Positions 23,443-31,369 of a stretch of 64,000 bases of DNA are shown piece by piece. Location of the stretch: assembly GCA_035269015.1 (NCBI GenBank), contig DATFJU010000016.1:14737-78736 (forward strand), in the 5' to 3' direction. Source of the DNA: JAIPJO01 sp035269015 (GTDB lineage: Bacteria; Patescibacteriota; Patescibacteriia; Patescibacteriales; UBA12465). Each line of letters opens with the position of its first letter. The first letter of the stretch is position 1. The position numbers were made by a program, and so were the translations under genes. The notes under the pieces are model-generated. The model was not told the origin of the DNA. It worked only from the letters and a program-made list of their open reading frames with translations, and did not search any database.

Positions 23443-23760
23443 ATGAAAACTAAATGTTATGAAAAAAAAGAGTTAACACAAAAATATCTTGATCTAGCTA
23501 GGTTTCTGAGAATCATTGGCGATAATAATCGTTTAAAGATTTTATGTTTACTTAAAGATGATGATTTATATGTTGAGGAGTTATCTCTTAATTTAGATTT
23601 AGCCCAAAATTTAGTTTCTAGTCATTTGAAAGTTATGATAGATTTTGGTTTACTAGTTGTGAAACAAGAAGGAAAGAAAAATTATTATAGTATTAATAAT
23701 AAAATATTTAAAAAGTATAATTCATTGGTAAATAAGTTTTTAGAAAATTATAAAAGATAA
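23443..23760 (+). CDS. ArsR-family winged-helix transcriptional repressor
   Basis: A 105-residue winged helix protein. The core ARFLRIIGDNNRLKILCLL is the ArsR start region, LDLAQNLVSSHLKVMIDFGLL is the recognition helix, and KQEGKKNYYSIN is the wing. The metal-binding ELCVCDL motif of arsenic sensors is absent; the equivalent region reads DLYVEEL. Cysteines are at residues 5 and 35 only, which would allow a thiol or persulfide sensor, though this is inference. It heads the lipoyl redox operon and has a matching operator at its promoter. Confidence 0.88.
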   Translation: MKTKCYEKKELTQKYLDLARFLRIIGDNNRLKILCLLKDDDLYVEELSLNLDLAQNLVSSHLKVMIDFGLLVVKQEGKKNYYSINNKIFKKYNSLVNKFLENYKR

Positions 23761-23812
23761 GATATTATTTCTTTAGGATTAAATCTATTATTAGTTTTTG
23801 TAATTTAGCAAC

Positions 23813-24485
23813 ATGTTTGAAAATATTTCTAAAAAAAATAAAAAAACATTTTTATTTTTGATGTTAGCATTTTTATTAATTTTAATTATATTGTTTTTAT
23901 TTAGTATAAAACAGGAAGAAAAGAAAAATAAAGAAGAGAAACCTAGTAATACTAAAGTAGAAGTAGCGGTTTGTCCTACTTATAGTGATTTTTTGCTATT
24001 AAAGCAAAATAATTGGTATAATAATGGTAAGCTCTAGAAGTACTGCTGAGAGTTTAGATTTATTAGATAAAAATATTGTTGATTATGTAATATCGGGTCG
24101 TCCCCCTAAACCTCAAGAAACTGAGTATGAATATTTATATATTAATAGAAGTGGTTATTCTTTTTTAGGAACTACTTCTGCATCTTATTATGTTGATGAC
24201 TTAAAAGATATAAAAATTTATACTGATTTAAAAGAAGATGATGTAGAGTTTCTTAAAAATAGTTTAAAGTTAAATAATATAACAAGAGTGGAAGATGTGT
24301 ATAATAGACCTAATCCAGGTTTAGCTATAACTACTTGGGAAAATACTGATTATAGTAAAGATAGTATTGTGCATGTTTATAATAACAATAATGAGCGTTA
24401 CAAATACTCCAGAACACCAATTTTGTATTGTAAAAACTGTGATAAAAAAATTGTAAATTTATTTATAAAAACATTAAATAATTAA
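23813..24485 (+). pseudogene. Frameshifted membrane-anchored substrate-binding-like protein
   Basis: Two overlapping frames look like one broken gene. Frame one (23813-24037) gives a membrane anchor (about residues 11-30), a Lys/Glu linker and VEVAVCPTYSDFLLLKQNNW before a stop. Frame two is open from 24003 with an ATG at 24024 and ends at 24485. It continues with STAESLDLL, IVDYVISGRPPKP and later AITTWEN and YCKNCDKK. CPT..., STAESL and ISGR together form the beginning of a periplasmic-binding-protein-like fold. A +1 shift near 24018-24026 (tggtataataatgg) joins them. It could be a real mutation, a sequencing indel in A/T-rich DNA or programmed frameshifting. Ligand unknown. Confidence 0.6.
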
Positions 24486-24491
24486 AGTAAT

Positions 24492-25976
24492 ATGAAAAAC
24501 AACCTTTTTATTAAGAAACGAATTGTATTAGCTATTTTTGTGCTATTTTTTTCTTTATTGTCTTTTAACATAGGTGTAACTAACAACTCTGTTCTTGCAG
24601 TTAGCAGTGAAAATAATGTAGATAATTTTAGTGAAAATAATGAAGAAAATAATCATAAGCCTTGTCTTCATTTTTTCTATAAACCAGACTGTTCTCAATG
24701 TCAGTATATTAGTAGTTTTTTAGAAGAGGTTGAAAATGAATACAAGATAGAAGTAGAAAAATATAATATTAAAGAAGAGGAAGATAAAGAGTTGTATAAC
24801 TCTTTTAAATCTCGATATGGATTAATTAGCAGTGCGTACCCTGTTATATTTATTGGTGATAATTATTTAATGGGAGACAAAGCTATTGAAAATAATTTAG
24901 AAAATGAAATAGAACGTTGTCAAAAGCATGATTGTCCTTGTCCTTTGGCGATGGTAAATTCTGGTACAGCTTCAGTTCCTCAATCTGATGAGATTACTGC
25001 GGAAGATCCAGAAGTTTTAACATTACCACTTGTAGGAGAGGTAGATTTTTCTTCAATGCCTATATATGTAACCACTGCTATTATTGCTTTTGTTGATGGT
25101 TTTAATCCTTGTTCTTTGTGGCTCATCACTTTTTTAATAGGTATTGTAATATATAGTCGTTCAAGAAAGAAAATATTAATTGTGGGAGGAACATTTCTAT
25201 TGGTAACCGGTGCTGCTTATGCTCTTTTCATGGCAGGACTTTTAAATGTTTTTGCTTATGTGGGTTATTTGTCTTGGATTCAAATAGCTGTAGCTGTGGT
25301 AGCAGGTGTTTTTGCACTAGTGAATATTAAAGATTATTTTTGGTATAAGAAAGGTGTTTCTTTTACAATTTCTGATAAATATAAGCCAAAGATTTTTAAA
25401 AATATGCGCGGAATAATGAAGGGAGATAAATCACTTTGGCAAATGGTAGTAGGAACAACTATTTTAGCTTTAGGAGTGGTTTTAATTGAATTACCTTGTA
25501 CTGCAGGCTTTCCAGTGGTTTGGACTAATATTTTAGCTCAAGGAGGTATTGAAGGTGGTGTTTTTTATTCTCTTCTAGCTTTATATATGTTAATCTATTT
25601 ATTAGATGAAGTAGCAGTTCTTTTAATAGCTGCTTGGACTATGCGTGCTAGTCGTTTTGAAGAAAAGCATGGTAGGATGTTAAAGTTAATTGGGGGTATG
25701 GTTATGCTTTCACTAGCTATAGTAATGATAGTAGATCCTAACTTAATGCATAACATTAGTGGGTCTGTTATAGTTTTTGCAGGCGCTGTTGCTGCTTCTT
25801 TTTTAGTAATGTATCTTCATCGTTATATACTACCTAAACTAGGAATTAGAATTGGTAGTGAAAAAGAAATAATAGAAGAAAGGGAAGATGAGATTAAAGA
25901 AAAAAATGAAATAGAAATAAACGAAGATAATAATAATGGAGAGAAGAGTGAGAATGAAAATGATGATGAAGAATAA
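24492..25976 (+). CDS. Thioredoxin-CcdA fusion, DsbD-like transmembrane thiol reductase
   Basis: A 494-residue protein with a signal segment (11-28), an extracytoplasmic thioredoxin/glutaredoxin-fold domain (about 55-150) with a Cys67-Ser-Gln-Cys70 active site and Pro117 as probable cis-proline, extra cysteines 143, 148 and 150, then a CcdA/DsbD membrane domain (190-445) of about seven helices. The conserved cysteine pair of that domain is Cys207 in DGFNPCSLW and Cys336 in IELPCTAGFP. The tail is acidic. By family it passes electrons from the cytoplasm to outside dithiol proteins. It lies between the binding-like gene and the lipoyl carrier gene. Confidence 0.85.
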   Translation: MKNNLFIKKRIVLAIFVLFFSLLSFNIGVTNNSVLAVSSENNVDNFSENNEENNHKPCLHFFYKPDCSQCQYISSFLEEVENEYKIEVEKYNIKEEEDKELYNSFKSRYGLISSAYPVIFIGDNYLMGDKAIENNLENEIERCQKHDCPCPLAMVNSGTASVPQSDEITAEDPEVLTLPLVGEVDFSSMPIYVTTAIIAFVDGFNPCSLWLITFLIGIVIYSRSRKKILIVGGTFLLVTGAAYALFMAGLLNVFAYVGYLSWIQIAVAVVAGVFALVNIKDYFWYKKGVSFTISDKYKPKIFKNMRGIMKGDKSLWQMVVGTTILALGVVLIELPCTAGFPVVWTNILAQGGIEGGVFYSLLALYMLIYLLDEVAVLLIAAWTMRASRFEEKHGRMLKLIGGMVMLSLAIVMIVDPNLMHNISGSVIVFAGAVAASFLVMYLHRYILPKLGIRIGSEKEIIEEREDEIKEKNEIEINEDNNNGEKSENENDDEE

Positions 25977-25999
25977 TTAAAAAATTAATAATTATTTAT

Positions 26000-26377
26000 A
26001 TGAGTAAAGATTTACCAACAAATTTATTGTATAACAATGATTATTCTTGGGTTAAGATTGAAGACGATGTGGCCATTTTAGGAATAATTAAACCTGCTTG
26101 CGATAAAATAGAAGAGTTTGTATTTGTAAAATTACCAGAGAAAGGTCAGAAGATTAAAAGAGGTGAAGTCTATGCATCTTTAGAGGCCATTAAATGGAGT
26201 GGACATCTTTCTAGTCCTTTTACAGGCGAGATTATTGAAGTAAATGAAGATATCTTTGATGAACCTAGTATTATCAATGAAGATCCTTATGGCAAGGGTT
26301 GGATAGCTAAAATTAAGTTAGCAAATAAAGAAGAAAAAGATGACCTTGTTTCAGCCGAAGAAGTTAAAGAGGTTTAG
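26000..26377 (+). CDS. GcvH-like lipoyl carrier protein
   Basis: A 125-residue protein of the glycine cleavage H fold. EEFVFVKLPEKGQKIKRGE matches the GcvH core, Lys65 in SLEAIKWSGHL is in the lipoylation position, and PFTGEIIEVNE followed by NEDPYGKGWIAKIKL is the typical ending. No gcvT, gcvP or 2-oxoacid dehydrogenase gene is present. It is flanked by a DsbD-like protein and a thioredoxin-fold lipoprotein, with lipoyl synthase and ligase genes in the same operon. It therefore most likely serves as a lipoyl-dithiol electron carrier rather than in glycine catabolism. Cys34 is an additional feature. Confidence 0.85.
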   Translation: MSKDLPTNLLYNNDYSWVKIEDDVAILGIIKPACDKIEEFVFVKLPEKGQKIKRGEVYASLEAIKWSGHLSSPFTGEIIEVNEDIFDEPSIINEDPYGKGWIAKIKLANKEEKDDLVSAEEVKEV

Positions 26378-26429
26378 TTTAGTAATAATAAATAATAAAA
26401 ATTAATTTAATAAATTAAGTAATTAACAT

Positions 26430-26909
26430 ATGTTTAAAAATAATATATTTGTATTAACCTTTTTAATTATTATCGTAGCCTTAACTGTGTCTGCTTGTTC
26501 ATCAGGAGAAAATGGTAGTGATAATAAAGCAGGTGATGAAAATAAGATTAGTGGGGCTACGGTTGAGTATTTAGGTGAAAAGCCAGAAAATCCTCAAGCC
26601 AGTTTATATTTTTTCTGGGGTGATGTCTGTCCTCATTGTGCTAGTGAAAAGGTTTTTCTTAATAAGATGAAAGATAAATATCCTGATTTAGAAATTAGAA
26701 TGTATGAAACTTATAATAATAGAGCCAACTCTAATGCTTTGCAAAATGTAGCTAAAGCATATAATGCCACTGTTAGAGGTGTGCCTATGACTTTTATTGG
26801 TGATTTTGAACCTTTAGTTGGTTTTTCTTCTAGAATGGAATCTGATTTAGAAGAAAAAATTAAATATTGTTTAAATAATGATTGTATTGATCCTGTTTCT
26901 GAATTGTAA
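26430..26909 (+). CDS. Thioredoxin-fold lipoprotein with CPHC active site
   Basis: A 159-residue exported protein. The signal peptide ends in the lipobox VSAC with Cys23 as the lipidation site; lspA in this window would process it. The thioredoxin-fold domain has YFFWGDVCPHCASEK (Cys67-Pro-His-Cys70, the DsbA-type dipeptide) and GVPMTF with a cis-proline at 119. Cys147 and Cys152 (KYCLNNDC) parallel the extra cysteines of the thioredoxin domain in the fusion at 24492, suggesting that the two domains are related. It is probably the outside partner of the CcdA protein. Confidence 0.87.
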   Translation: MFKNNIFVLTFLIIIVALTVSACSSGENGSDNKAGDENKISGATVEYLGEKPENPQASLYFFWGDVCPHCASEKVFLNKMKDKYPDLEIRMYETYNNRANSNALQNVAKAYNATVRGVPMTFIGDFEPLVGFSSRMESDLEEKIKYCLNNDCIDPVSEL

Positions 26910-26955
26910 TATTTTGAATAGAATTTAATAATCATAAGTTAATAATTAAAATAAT

Positions 26956-28314
26956 ATGAGAGTTGTTATTATTGGCGGAGGCACAGCTGGCAGTGAAGTT
27001 GCTTGGCGCCTGCGTAGACAAGATAAAGACATAGAAATTATTATTTTAGAGAAAGGAAGGTATAGACAATATTCTCCCTGTGCTTTACCTTATTTTTTAA
27101 GTGGAAAAATTAAGAAAGCAAATGATATCGTTTTATTTTCTGACGATTATTATAATTATAATAATATTAATTTATATTTAAATTCTGAGTTAAAAGAAGT
27201 AAATACTAAAACTAAAGAACTTAAATATTTAGATAAAAAGAATAATAAAGAAGAAAAGTTAAGCTATGATTATTTAGTTTTAGCTACTGGTTTAAAGTTT
27301 AATTTACCATCTATACCTGGATTGAAAGATCAGGACTTCTATTGTTTAAAAAGACTTGATGATGTTCAAAGAATTAAGAAAGCTGTGAAGAAAAATGATA
27401 AGGCTGTAATAATTGGAGCTGGTTATGTAGGAGTTGAGTTAGCAGATGCACTTAGTGCTTTAGGTTTGAAGGTGAGTTTAATAGAAGGGCAAGAAAATAT
27501 TTTGCCAACTACTTTAGATAAAAAGATAGCTAATATAGTTAAAGAAGAAATGGAAGCAAAAAAAATAGAAGTAATTACTAATTCTAAAATAGAGAAAATA
27601 ACTAAAAAACAAGTATCTTTAAAAGATAAAAAGATAAATTATAATCACCTTTTTGTTGCTTGTGGTCTAAGTGCTGACTTATCCTTAGCTAAGCAGATAG
27701 GTTTAAAAGTTAATAAAGGCATTATTGTTAATGATAGTTTAAAAACATCAAAAAAAGATATTTATGCTGCGGGAGATTTAGTTGAATCTGTTAATTTAAT
27801 TGATAATAAAAAAGTTTTAAGTCAATTAGCTACTACCGCTGTATCTCAAGCTAAAGTTTTAGCTCAAAATATACTTGCAGATAAACAGAAAAAAGAAAGT
27901 TTAAAATATAAAAGAAATAAAGTTTTAAGTGCTAGTGTTTCAAAGTTTAATAATTTAATTTTTGCCAGTTGTGGTGTGACAAATAGTTATTGTCAAAAAA
28001 ATAATATAAAAACTATAAGTGCTTATTATAAATCAAAGGATAAGGCAGAATATTACCCAGAAGCTAAAGATATTTTTATTTATTTAGTTTCTGACATTAA
28101 AGGTAGAATTATTGGTTGCCAAATTGCTGGATATAATGAGGTGTTGGGACGTTTAAATATGGTTTCATTAGCAATAAAACAAGGTTTAACATTAAAAGAT
28201 TTTGTTAACTCAGAAACTTGCTACAATCCAGCTTTATCTTCAATTTTCGATCCACTAACTATTACTGCTGAAATTTGTTTAAAAAAACTAAAAGCAAAAA
28301 ATGCTAAAACCTAA
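26956..28314 (+). CDS. FAD-dependent pyridine nucleotide-disulfide oxidoreductase (CoA-disulfide reductase/NADH oxidase-like)
   Basis: A 452-residue flavoprotein. The FAD-binding GGGTAGSEVAWRL at the N-terminus is followed by YSPCALPYFLSG with a single redox Cys42 in the position used by CoA-disulfide reductase and NADH oxidase. VIIGAGYVGVELADAL is the NAD(P)H-binding motif and IYAAGDLVES the second FAD motif. The dimerisation domain ends in ETCYNPALSSIFDPL, as in the CoADR group. It lacks the CxxxxC of lipoamide dehydrogenase. Its place between lipoyl carrier and lipoyl synthase genes (14-bp overlap with lipA) suggests that it reduces or oxidises the carrier. Confidence 0.85.
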   Translation: MRVVIIGGGTAGSEVAWRLRRQDKDIEIIILEKGRYRQYSPCALPYFLSGKIKKANDIVLFSDDYYNYNNINLYLNSELKEVNTKTKELKYLDKKNNKEEKLSYDYLVLATGLKFNLPSIPGLKDQDFYCLKRLDDVQRIKKAVKKNDKAVIIGAGYVGVELADALSALGLKVSLIEGQENILPTTLDKKIANIVKEEMEAKKIEVITNSKIEKITKKQVSLKDKKINYNHLFVACGLSADLSLAKQIGLKVNKGIIVNDSLKTSKKDIYAAGDLVESVNLIDNKKVLSQLATTAVSQAKVLAQNILADKQKKESLKYKRNKVLSASVSKFNNLIFASCGVTNSYCQKNNIKTISAYYKSKDKAEYYPEAKDIFIYLVSDIKGRIIGCQIAGYNEVLGRLNMVSLAIKQGLTLKDFVNSETCYNPALSSIFDPLTITAEICLKKLKAKNAKT

Positions 28315-29179
28315 GTATTTAAAAATAAAAGACTTTGATCGTAAAAAATATTTAAAAACATTAAATCTTATAAAGAAACACAATCTTAATACTGTTTGTC
28401 TCTCTGCTAATTGTCCTAATCGTTATCATTGTTTTTCAAGTGGCACTGCCACTTTTATGATTTTAGGAGAAGTTTGTACTAGAAATTGTCGTTATTGTAA
28501 TATTGAAAGTAAAAAACCAGAGGAAGTTGATAAGAAAGAGCCGGAACGTTTAGCTTTGGCAGTTAAAAAACTAAGTTTAGATTATGTTGTTGTTACCAGT
28601 GTTACTAGAGACGATTTAGAGGATGGTGGTAGTAATCATTTCATAAACTGTATTTCTGAGATTAGAAAAAATAATGATTCTAAAATAGAGGTTTTAATTC
28701 CTGACTTCAAAGGTGATGAATTAGCTTTAGAAAAATTGGTAAAAGTTAAACCAGAAATTATTAATCACAACATTGAAACTGTAAAAGAATTATTTTCTGC
28801 GTTGAGACCACAAGGGGACTATAATAGATCACTCTTCTTGTTAAGTAATATAAAAAATATTAATTCAGATATTATTACAAAGTCTGGATTAATGGTAGGT
28901 CTTGGTGAAACTAAAGCTCAGATATTAAAAACACTAAAAGATTTAAGAGATGCAAAAGTTGATATTATAACAATTGGTCAGTATTTAGCGCCAAGCACTA
29001 AACATGCAAAAGTAGAAAAGTATTATAGTGAGTTAGAATTTTTAAAGCTTAAAAATATAGCTAAAGAAATAGGTTTTAAAGAAGTTATTTCTGGGCCTAT
29101 GGTTAGAAGTTCATATAAAGCTAAAGAAGCCTATGAAAAAGTGGCGAATACTAGAGACAATAGAAGAAAGCGGAGCTAA
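28301..29179 (+). CDS. lipA: Lipoyl synthase
   Basis: Radical SAM enzyme that inserts two sulfurs into protein-bound octanoate. The auxiliary cluster ligands are Cys33, Cys38 and Cys44 (CLSANCPNRYHC), and the radical SAM cluster ligands are Cys59, Cys63 and Cys66 (CTRNCRYC). The C-terminal RSSY motif, whose serine binds the auxiliary cluster, is present. The 292 residues are full length. It overlaps the flavoprotein gene by 14 bp and lplA by 47 bp, so translation is probably coupled. Its only visible substrate in the window is the GcvH-like protein. Confidence 0.96.
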   Translation: MLKPKYLKIKDFDRKKYLKTLNLIKKHNLNTVCLSANCPNRYHCFSSGTATFMILGEVCTRNCRYCNIESKKPEEVDKKEPERLALAVKKLSLDYVVVTSVTRDDLEDGGSNHFINCISEIRKNNDSKIEVLIPDFKGDELALEKLVKVKPEIINHNIETVKELFSALRPQGDYNRSLFLLSNIKNINSDIITKSGLMVGLGETKAQILKTLKDLRDAKVDIITIGQYLAPSTKHAKVEKYYSELEFLKLKNIAKEIGFKEVISGPMVRSSYKAKEAYEKVANTRDNRRKRS

Positions 29180-29921
29180 GCAAATGGCTATTGATGAAGC
29201 CATGCTGATTTCTAGAATAAATAATTTAGTTCCTAACACTTTAAGGTTTTTTACTTGGAAACCAAGCGCTATTACTATTGGTTTTTTCCAAGATTTAGAA
29301 CAGGAAATAGATTTAAACAAAGCTAAAGATTTAGGAGTTGATGTAGTTAGACGATATAGTGGTGGCGGAGCAGTGTTTCACGAAGATGAGTTAACATATT
29401 CTTTGGTGGTTTCAGAAAAAGATGTATCTTTAAATGTTTTAGATTCATATAAATATTTATGCCAAGGTGTAGTTGAGGGATTAAAGAATTTAGGTATAGA
29501 AGCTAAGTTTAAACCTATTAACGATATACTAGTTAATGGAAAAAAGATTTCTGGTAATGCCCAAACTAGGAAAAAAGGAGTAATATTACAACATGGCACC
29601 ATACTTTTGTCAGTGGATGTTGAGAAGATGTTCTCACTTCTTAAAGTAAGTAACGAGAAGTTAAAGGGAAAATTGATTGCCGGCGTTAAAGAAGGCGTTA
29701 CTTCAATTAAAAATGAATTAGTTAGCTCAGATATAGATTTGAAATATTTAGAAAAAGTTTTTAGACAAGGTTTTGCTCAGTCTTTAAAGGTTGATTTTAA
29801 TGAAGCTGTTTTAAGTAAAGAAGAAAAAGAAATTGCCCAAGAACTTCAGAAAGATAAGTATTTAAGTAAAGAGTGGAATTATAATCAAAAATATAATAAT
29901 AGGTTTTATGGAAAAAATTGA
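29133..29921 (+). CDS. lplA: Lipoate/octanoate-protein ligase catalytic subunit
   Basis: A 262-residue BPL/LplA-fold enzyme that activates lipoate or octanoate with ATP and attaches it to the carrier lysine. RRYSGGGAVFHEDELTYS (residues 73-90) is the substrate-binding loop, and NDILVNGKKISGNAQ carries the catalytic lysine (probably Lys138). It ends with EWNYNQ, the usual end of the catalytic domain, and lacks the C-terminal accessory domain, which is encoded by the next gene. This split form is known from archaea such as Thermoplasma. The start is placed at MKKWRILE, matching the family. Confidence 0.92.
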   Translation: MKKWRILETIEESGAKQMAIDEAMLISRINNLVPNTLRFFTWKPSAITIGFFQDLEQEIDLNKAKDLGVDVVRRYSGGGAVFHEDELTYSLVVSEKDVSLNVLDSYKYLCQGVVEGLKNLGIEAKFKPINDILVNGKKISGNAQTRKKGVILQHGTILLSVDVEKMFSLLKVSNEKLKGKLIAGVKEGVTSIKNELVSSDIDLKYLEKVFRQGFAQSLKVDFNEAVLSKEEKEIAQELQKDKYLSKEWNYNQKYNNRFYGKN

Positions 29922-30174
29922 TTACAAAGTAGAAGGCGGAAAGTTTTTGAGAATACAAGTTGATATTAAAGCTAGTGTAATTAAAGATATAAAAATAAGA
30001 GGCGATTTTTTTATTTATCCTGAGACAGCTATTTTTCAGATAGAGAACTTTTTAAAAGAAAAAAATATTGAAGATTTTGTACCCCTACTTTCTGAATTTA
30101 TTAAAAAAGAAAATATTAAAATTATTGGTTTTTCAGTATATGATTTAAAAAAAGCCTTACAATTAGGCGTTTAA
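29908..30174 (+). CDS. Lipoate-protein ligase accessory subunit (LplB-like)
   Basis: An 88-residue protein that corresponds to the C-terminal accessory domain of bacterial LplA, here as a separate gene overlapping lplA by 14 bp. Features are GGKFLRIQVDIKASVIKDIKIRGDFF with the GDFF motif, PETAIFQIENFLK, and a C-terminal SVYDLKKALQLGV helix. In archaeal two-part ligases this subunit is needed for lipoate activation, so the pair is probably functional. The domain is assigned from position and pattern. Confidence 0.82.
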   Translation: MEKIDYKVEGGKFLRIQVDIKASVIKDIKIRGDFFIYPETAIFQIENFLKEKNIEDFVPLLSEFIKKENIKIIGFSVYDLKKALQLGV

Positions 30175-30188
30175 ATTTGTGATAATAT

Positions 30189-31226
30189 ATGAAATATAAA
30201 TTTTATAATACTTCTGAAAAGGCTTGGCAAGCTATGTATGAATCTGCACGGGAAGCTAAGAAGCTTATTTTATTAGAAATGTATATTTTTTTACCTGATA
30301 CTTCTCCAAAGTATGATTTTATTGAAACTTTAATTCAAAAAGCTGAAGCTGGAGTTAAGGTTGCTATTATTGCTGATAAGATTGGTAGTCAAAAAATGCC
30401 TTTAGCTGTAATTAAAAAATTAAGAAATTCTGGAGCTGAATTTTTGTTTGCTTCTAAGCTTTTACGTAGAACTCATAGAAAGATATTAGTGATAGATAAT
30501 CATATAGCTTTTTTAGGTGGAGTAAATATTAAAAAATCTACTAGTAAATGGAATGATTTGCAGATAAAGATAACAGGTAAAAGGTCTATTAAATCTATTA
30601 GTAGAACCTTTGCTTATAGTTATAAAATGTATGGTGGTAGAAAAAAGGAAATATTAGATTTATATAATAAATCTAAATTAACAAAGGTAAAAAATATTAT
30701 TTTAGAGCACAATCCTCAGGAAAACATTTCTACCATTAGTACTTATTATAGAGAAAAAATAATTAAGGCTAAAGAGAGAATAACTATAGTTACACCTTAT
30801 TTACTACCACCTTTGTGGTTAGCGGTGCTTTTAGATAAGGCTGTTAAAAGAGGTGTAAAAGTTGAAATAATTATACCTAAAAAAACTGATTTATGGTTAG
30901 TTAGTTTTATTAACAAGTCTTATGTTAAAAAAATGTCTTCTTTGGGAATTGAGGTATATTATTATAGTTCTATGAATCACGCTAAATTAATGCTAATTGA
31001 TGGTAAAGAATTGTTTATGGGTTCTCACAATATGGACATAGCTTCTTTTAAATTGAACTCAGAGATTGGTATTTTTATTCAAGATAAACAAGCAATTTCT
31101 GAAGTTAAAGAAATTATATCTCAATGGAGAGAAGATTCTACAAAAATTGAAGCAGAAAAATATAAGCTTAATTGGTTTGATTTTCTACTTATGAGATTTA
31201 TTGCTATGTTTTACTCTATACTATAA
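30189..31226 (+). CDS. Phospholipase D-superfamily protein, cardiolipin synthase-like
   Basis: A 345-residue protein with two HKD motifs: HRKILVIDNHIAFLGG and HAKLMLIDGKELFMGS. Both have the His, Lys and Asp spacing of the superfamily. A final hydrophobic segment (about 325-345, LMRFIAMFYSIL) may attach it to the membrane. The two-motif layout resembles a cardiolipin synthase without the usual N-terminal membrane helices. It begins 14 bp after the ligase subunit and may share the transcript, though a role in the redox system is not evident. Confidence 0.85.
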   Translation: MKYKFYNTSEKAWQAMYESAREAKKLILLEMYIFLPDTSPKYDFIETLIQKAEAGVKVAIIADKIGSQKMPLAVIKKLRNSGAEFLFASKLLRRTHRKILVIDNHIAFLGGVNIKKSTSKWNDLQIKITGKRSIKSISRTFAYSYKMYGGRKKEILDLYNKSKLTKVKNIILEHNPQENISTISTYYREKIIKAKERITIVTPYLLPPLWLAVLLDKAVKRGVKVEIIIPKKTDLWLVSFINKSYVKKMSSLGIEVYYYSSMNHAKLMLIDGKELFMGSHNMDIASFKLNSEIGIFIQDKQAISEVKEIISQWREDSTKIEAEKYKLNWFDFLLMRFIAMFYSIL

Positions 31227-31369
31227 AAATTTAATAGAAATGTTTATAAAGATTTTAAATTTAAAATAAGATTTTTTTGTTTTTAGTAGACCTTGAAAAA
31301 ACTTTAAGTATGGTGTAGAGTATATATTAAATTATTATTTCTCTTAAATTACCTTTTTAATATAAAAAC

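Noticed and set aside
26000..30174. Glycine cleavage or 2-oxoacid dehydrogenase system
   Set aside because: Only a GcvH-like carrier and lipoate assembly genes are present; no P, T, E1 or E2 gene is found, and the flavoprotein has the single-cysteine CoADR motif, not the CxxxxC of lipoamide dehydrogenase.
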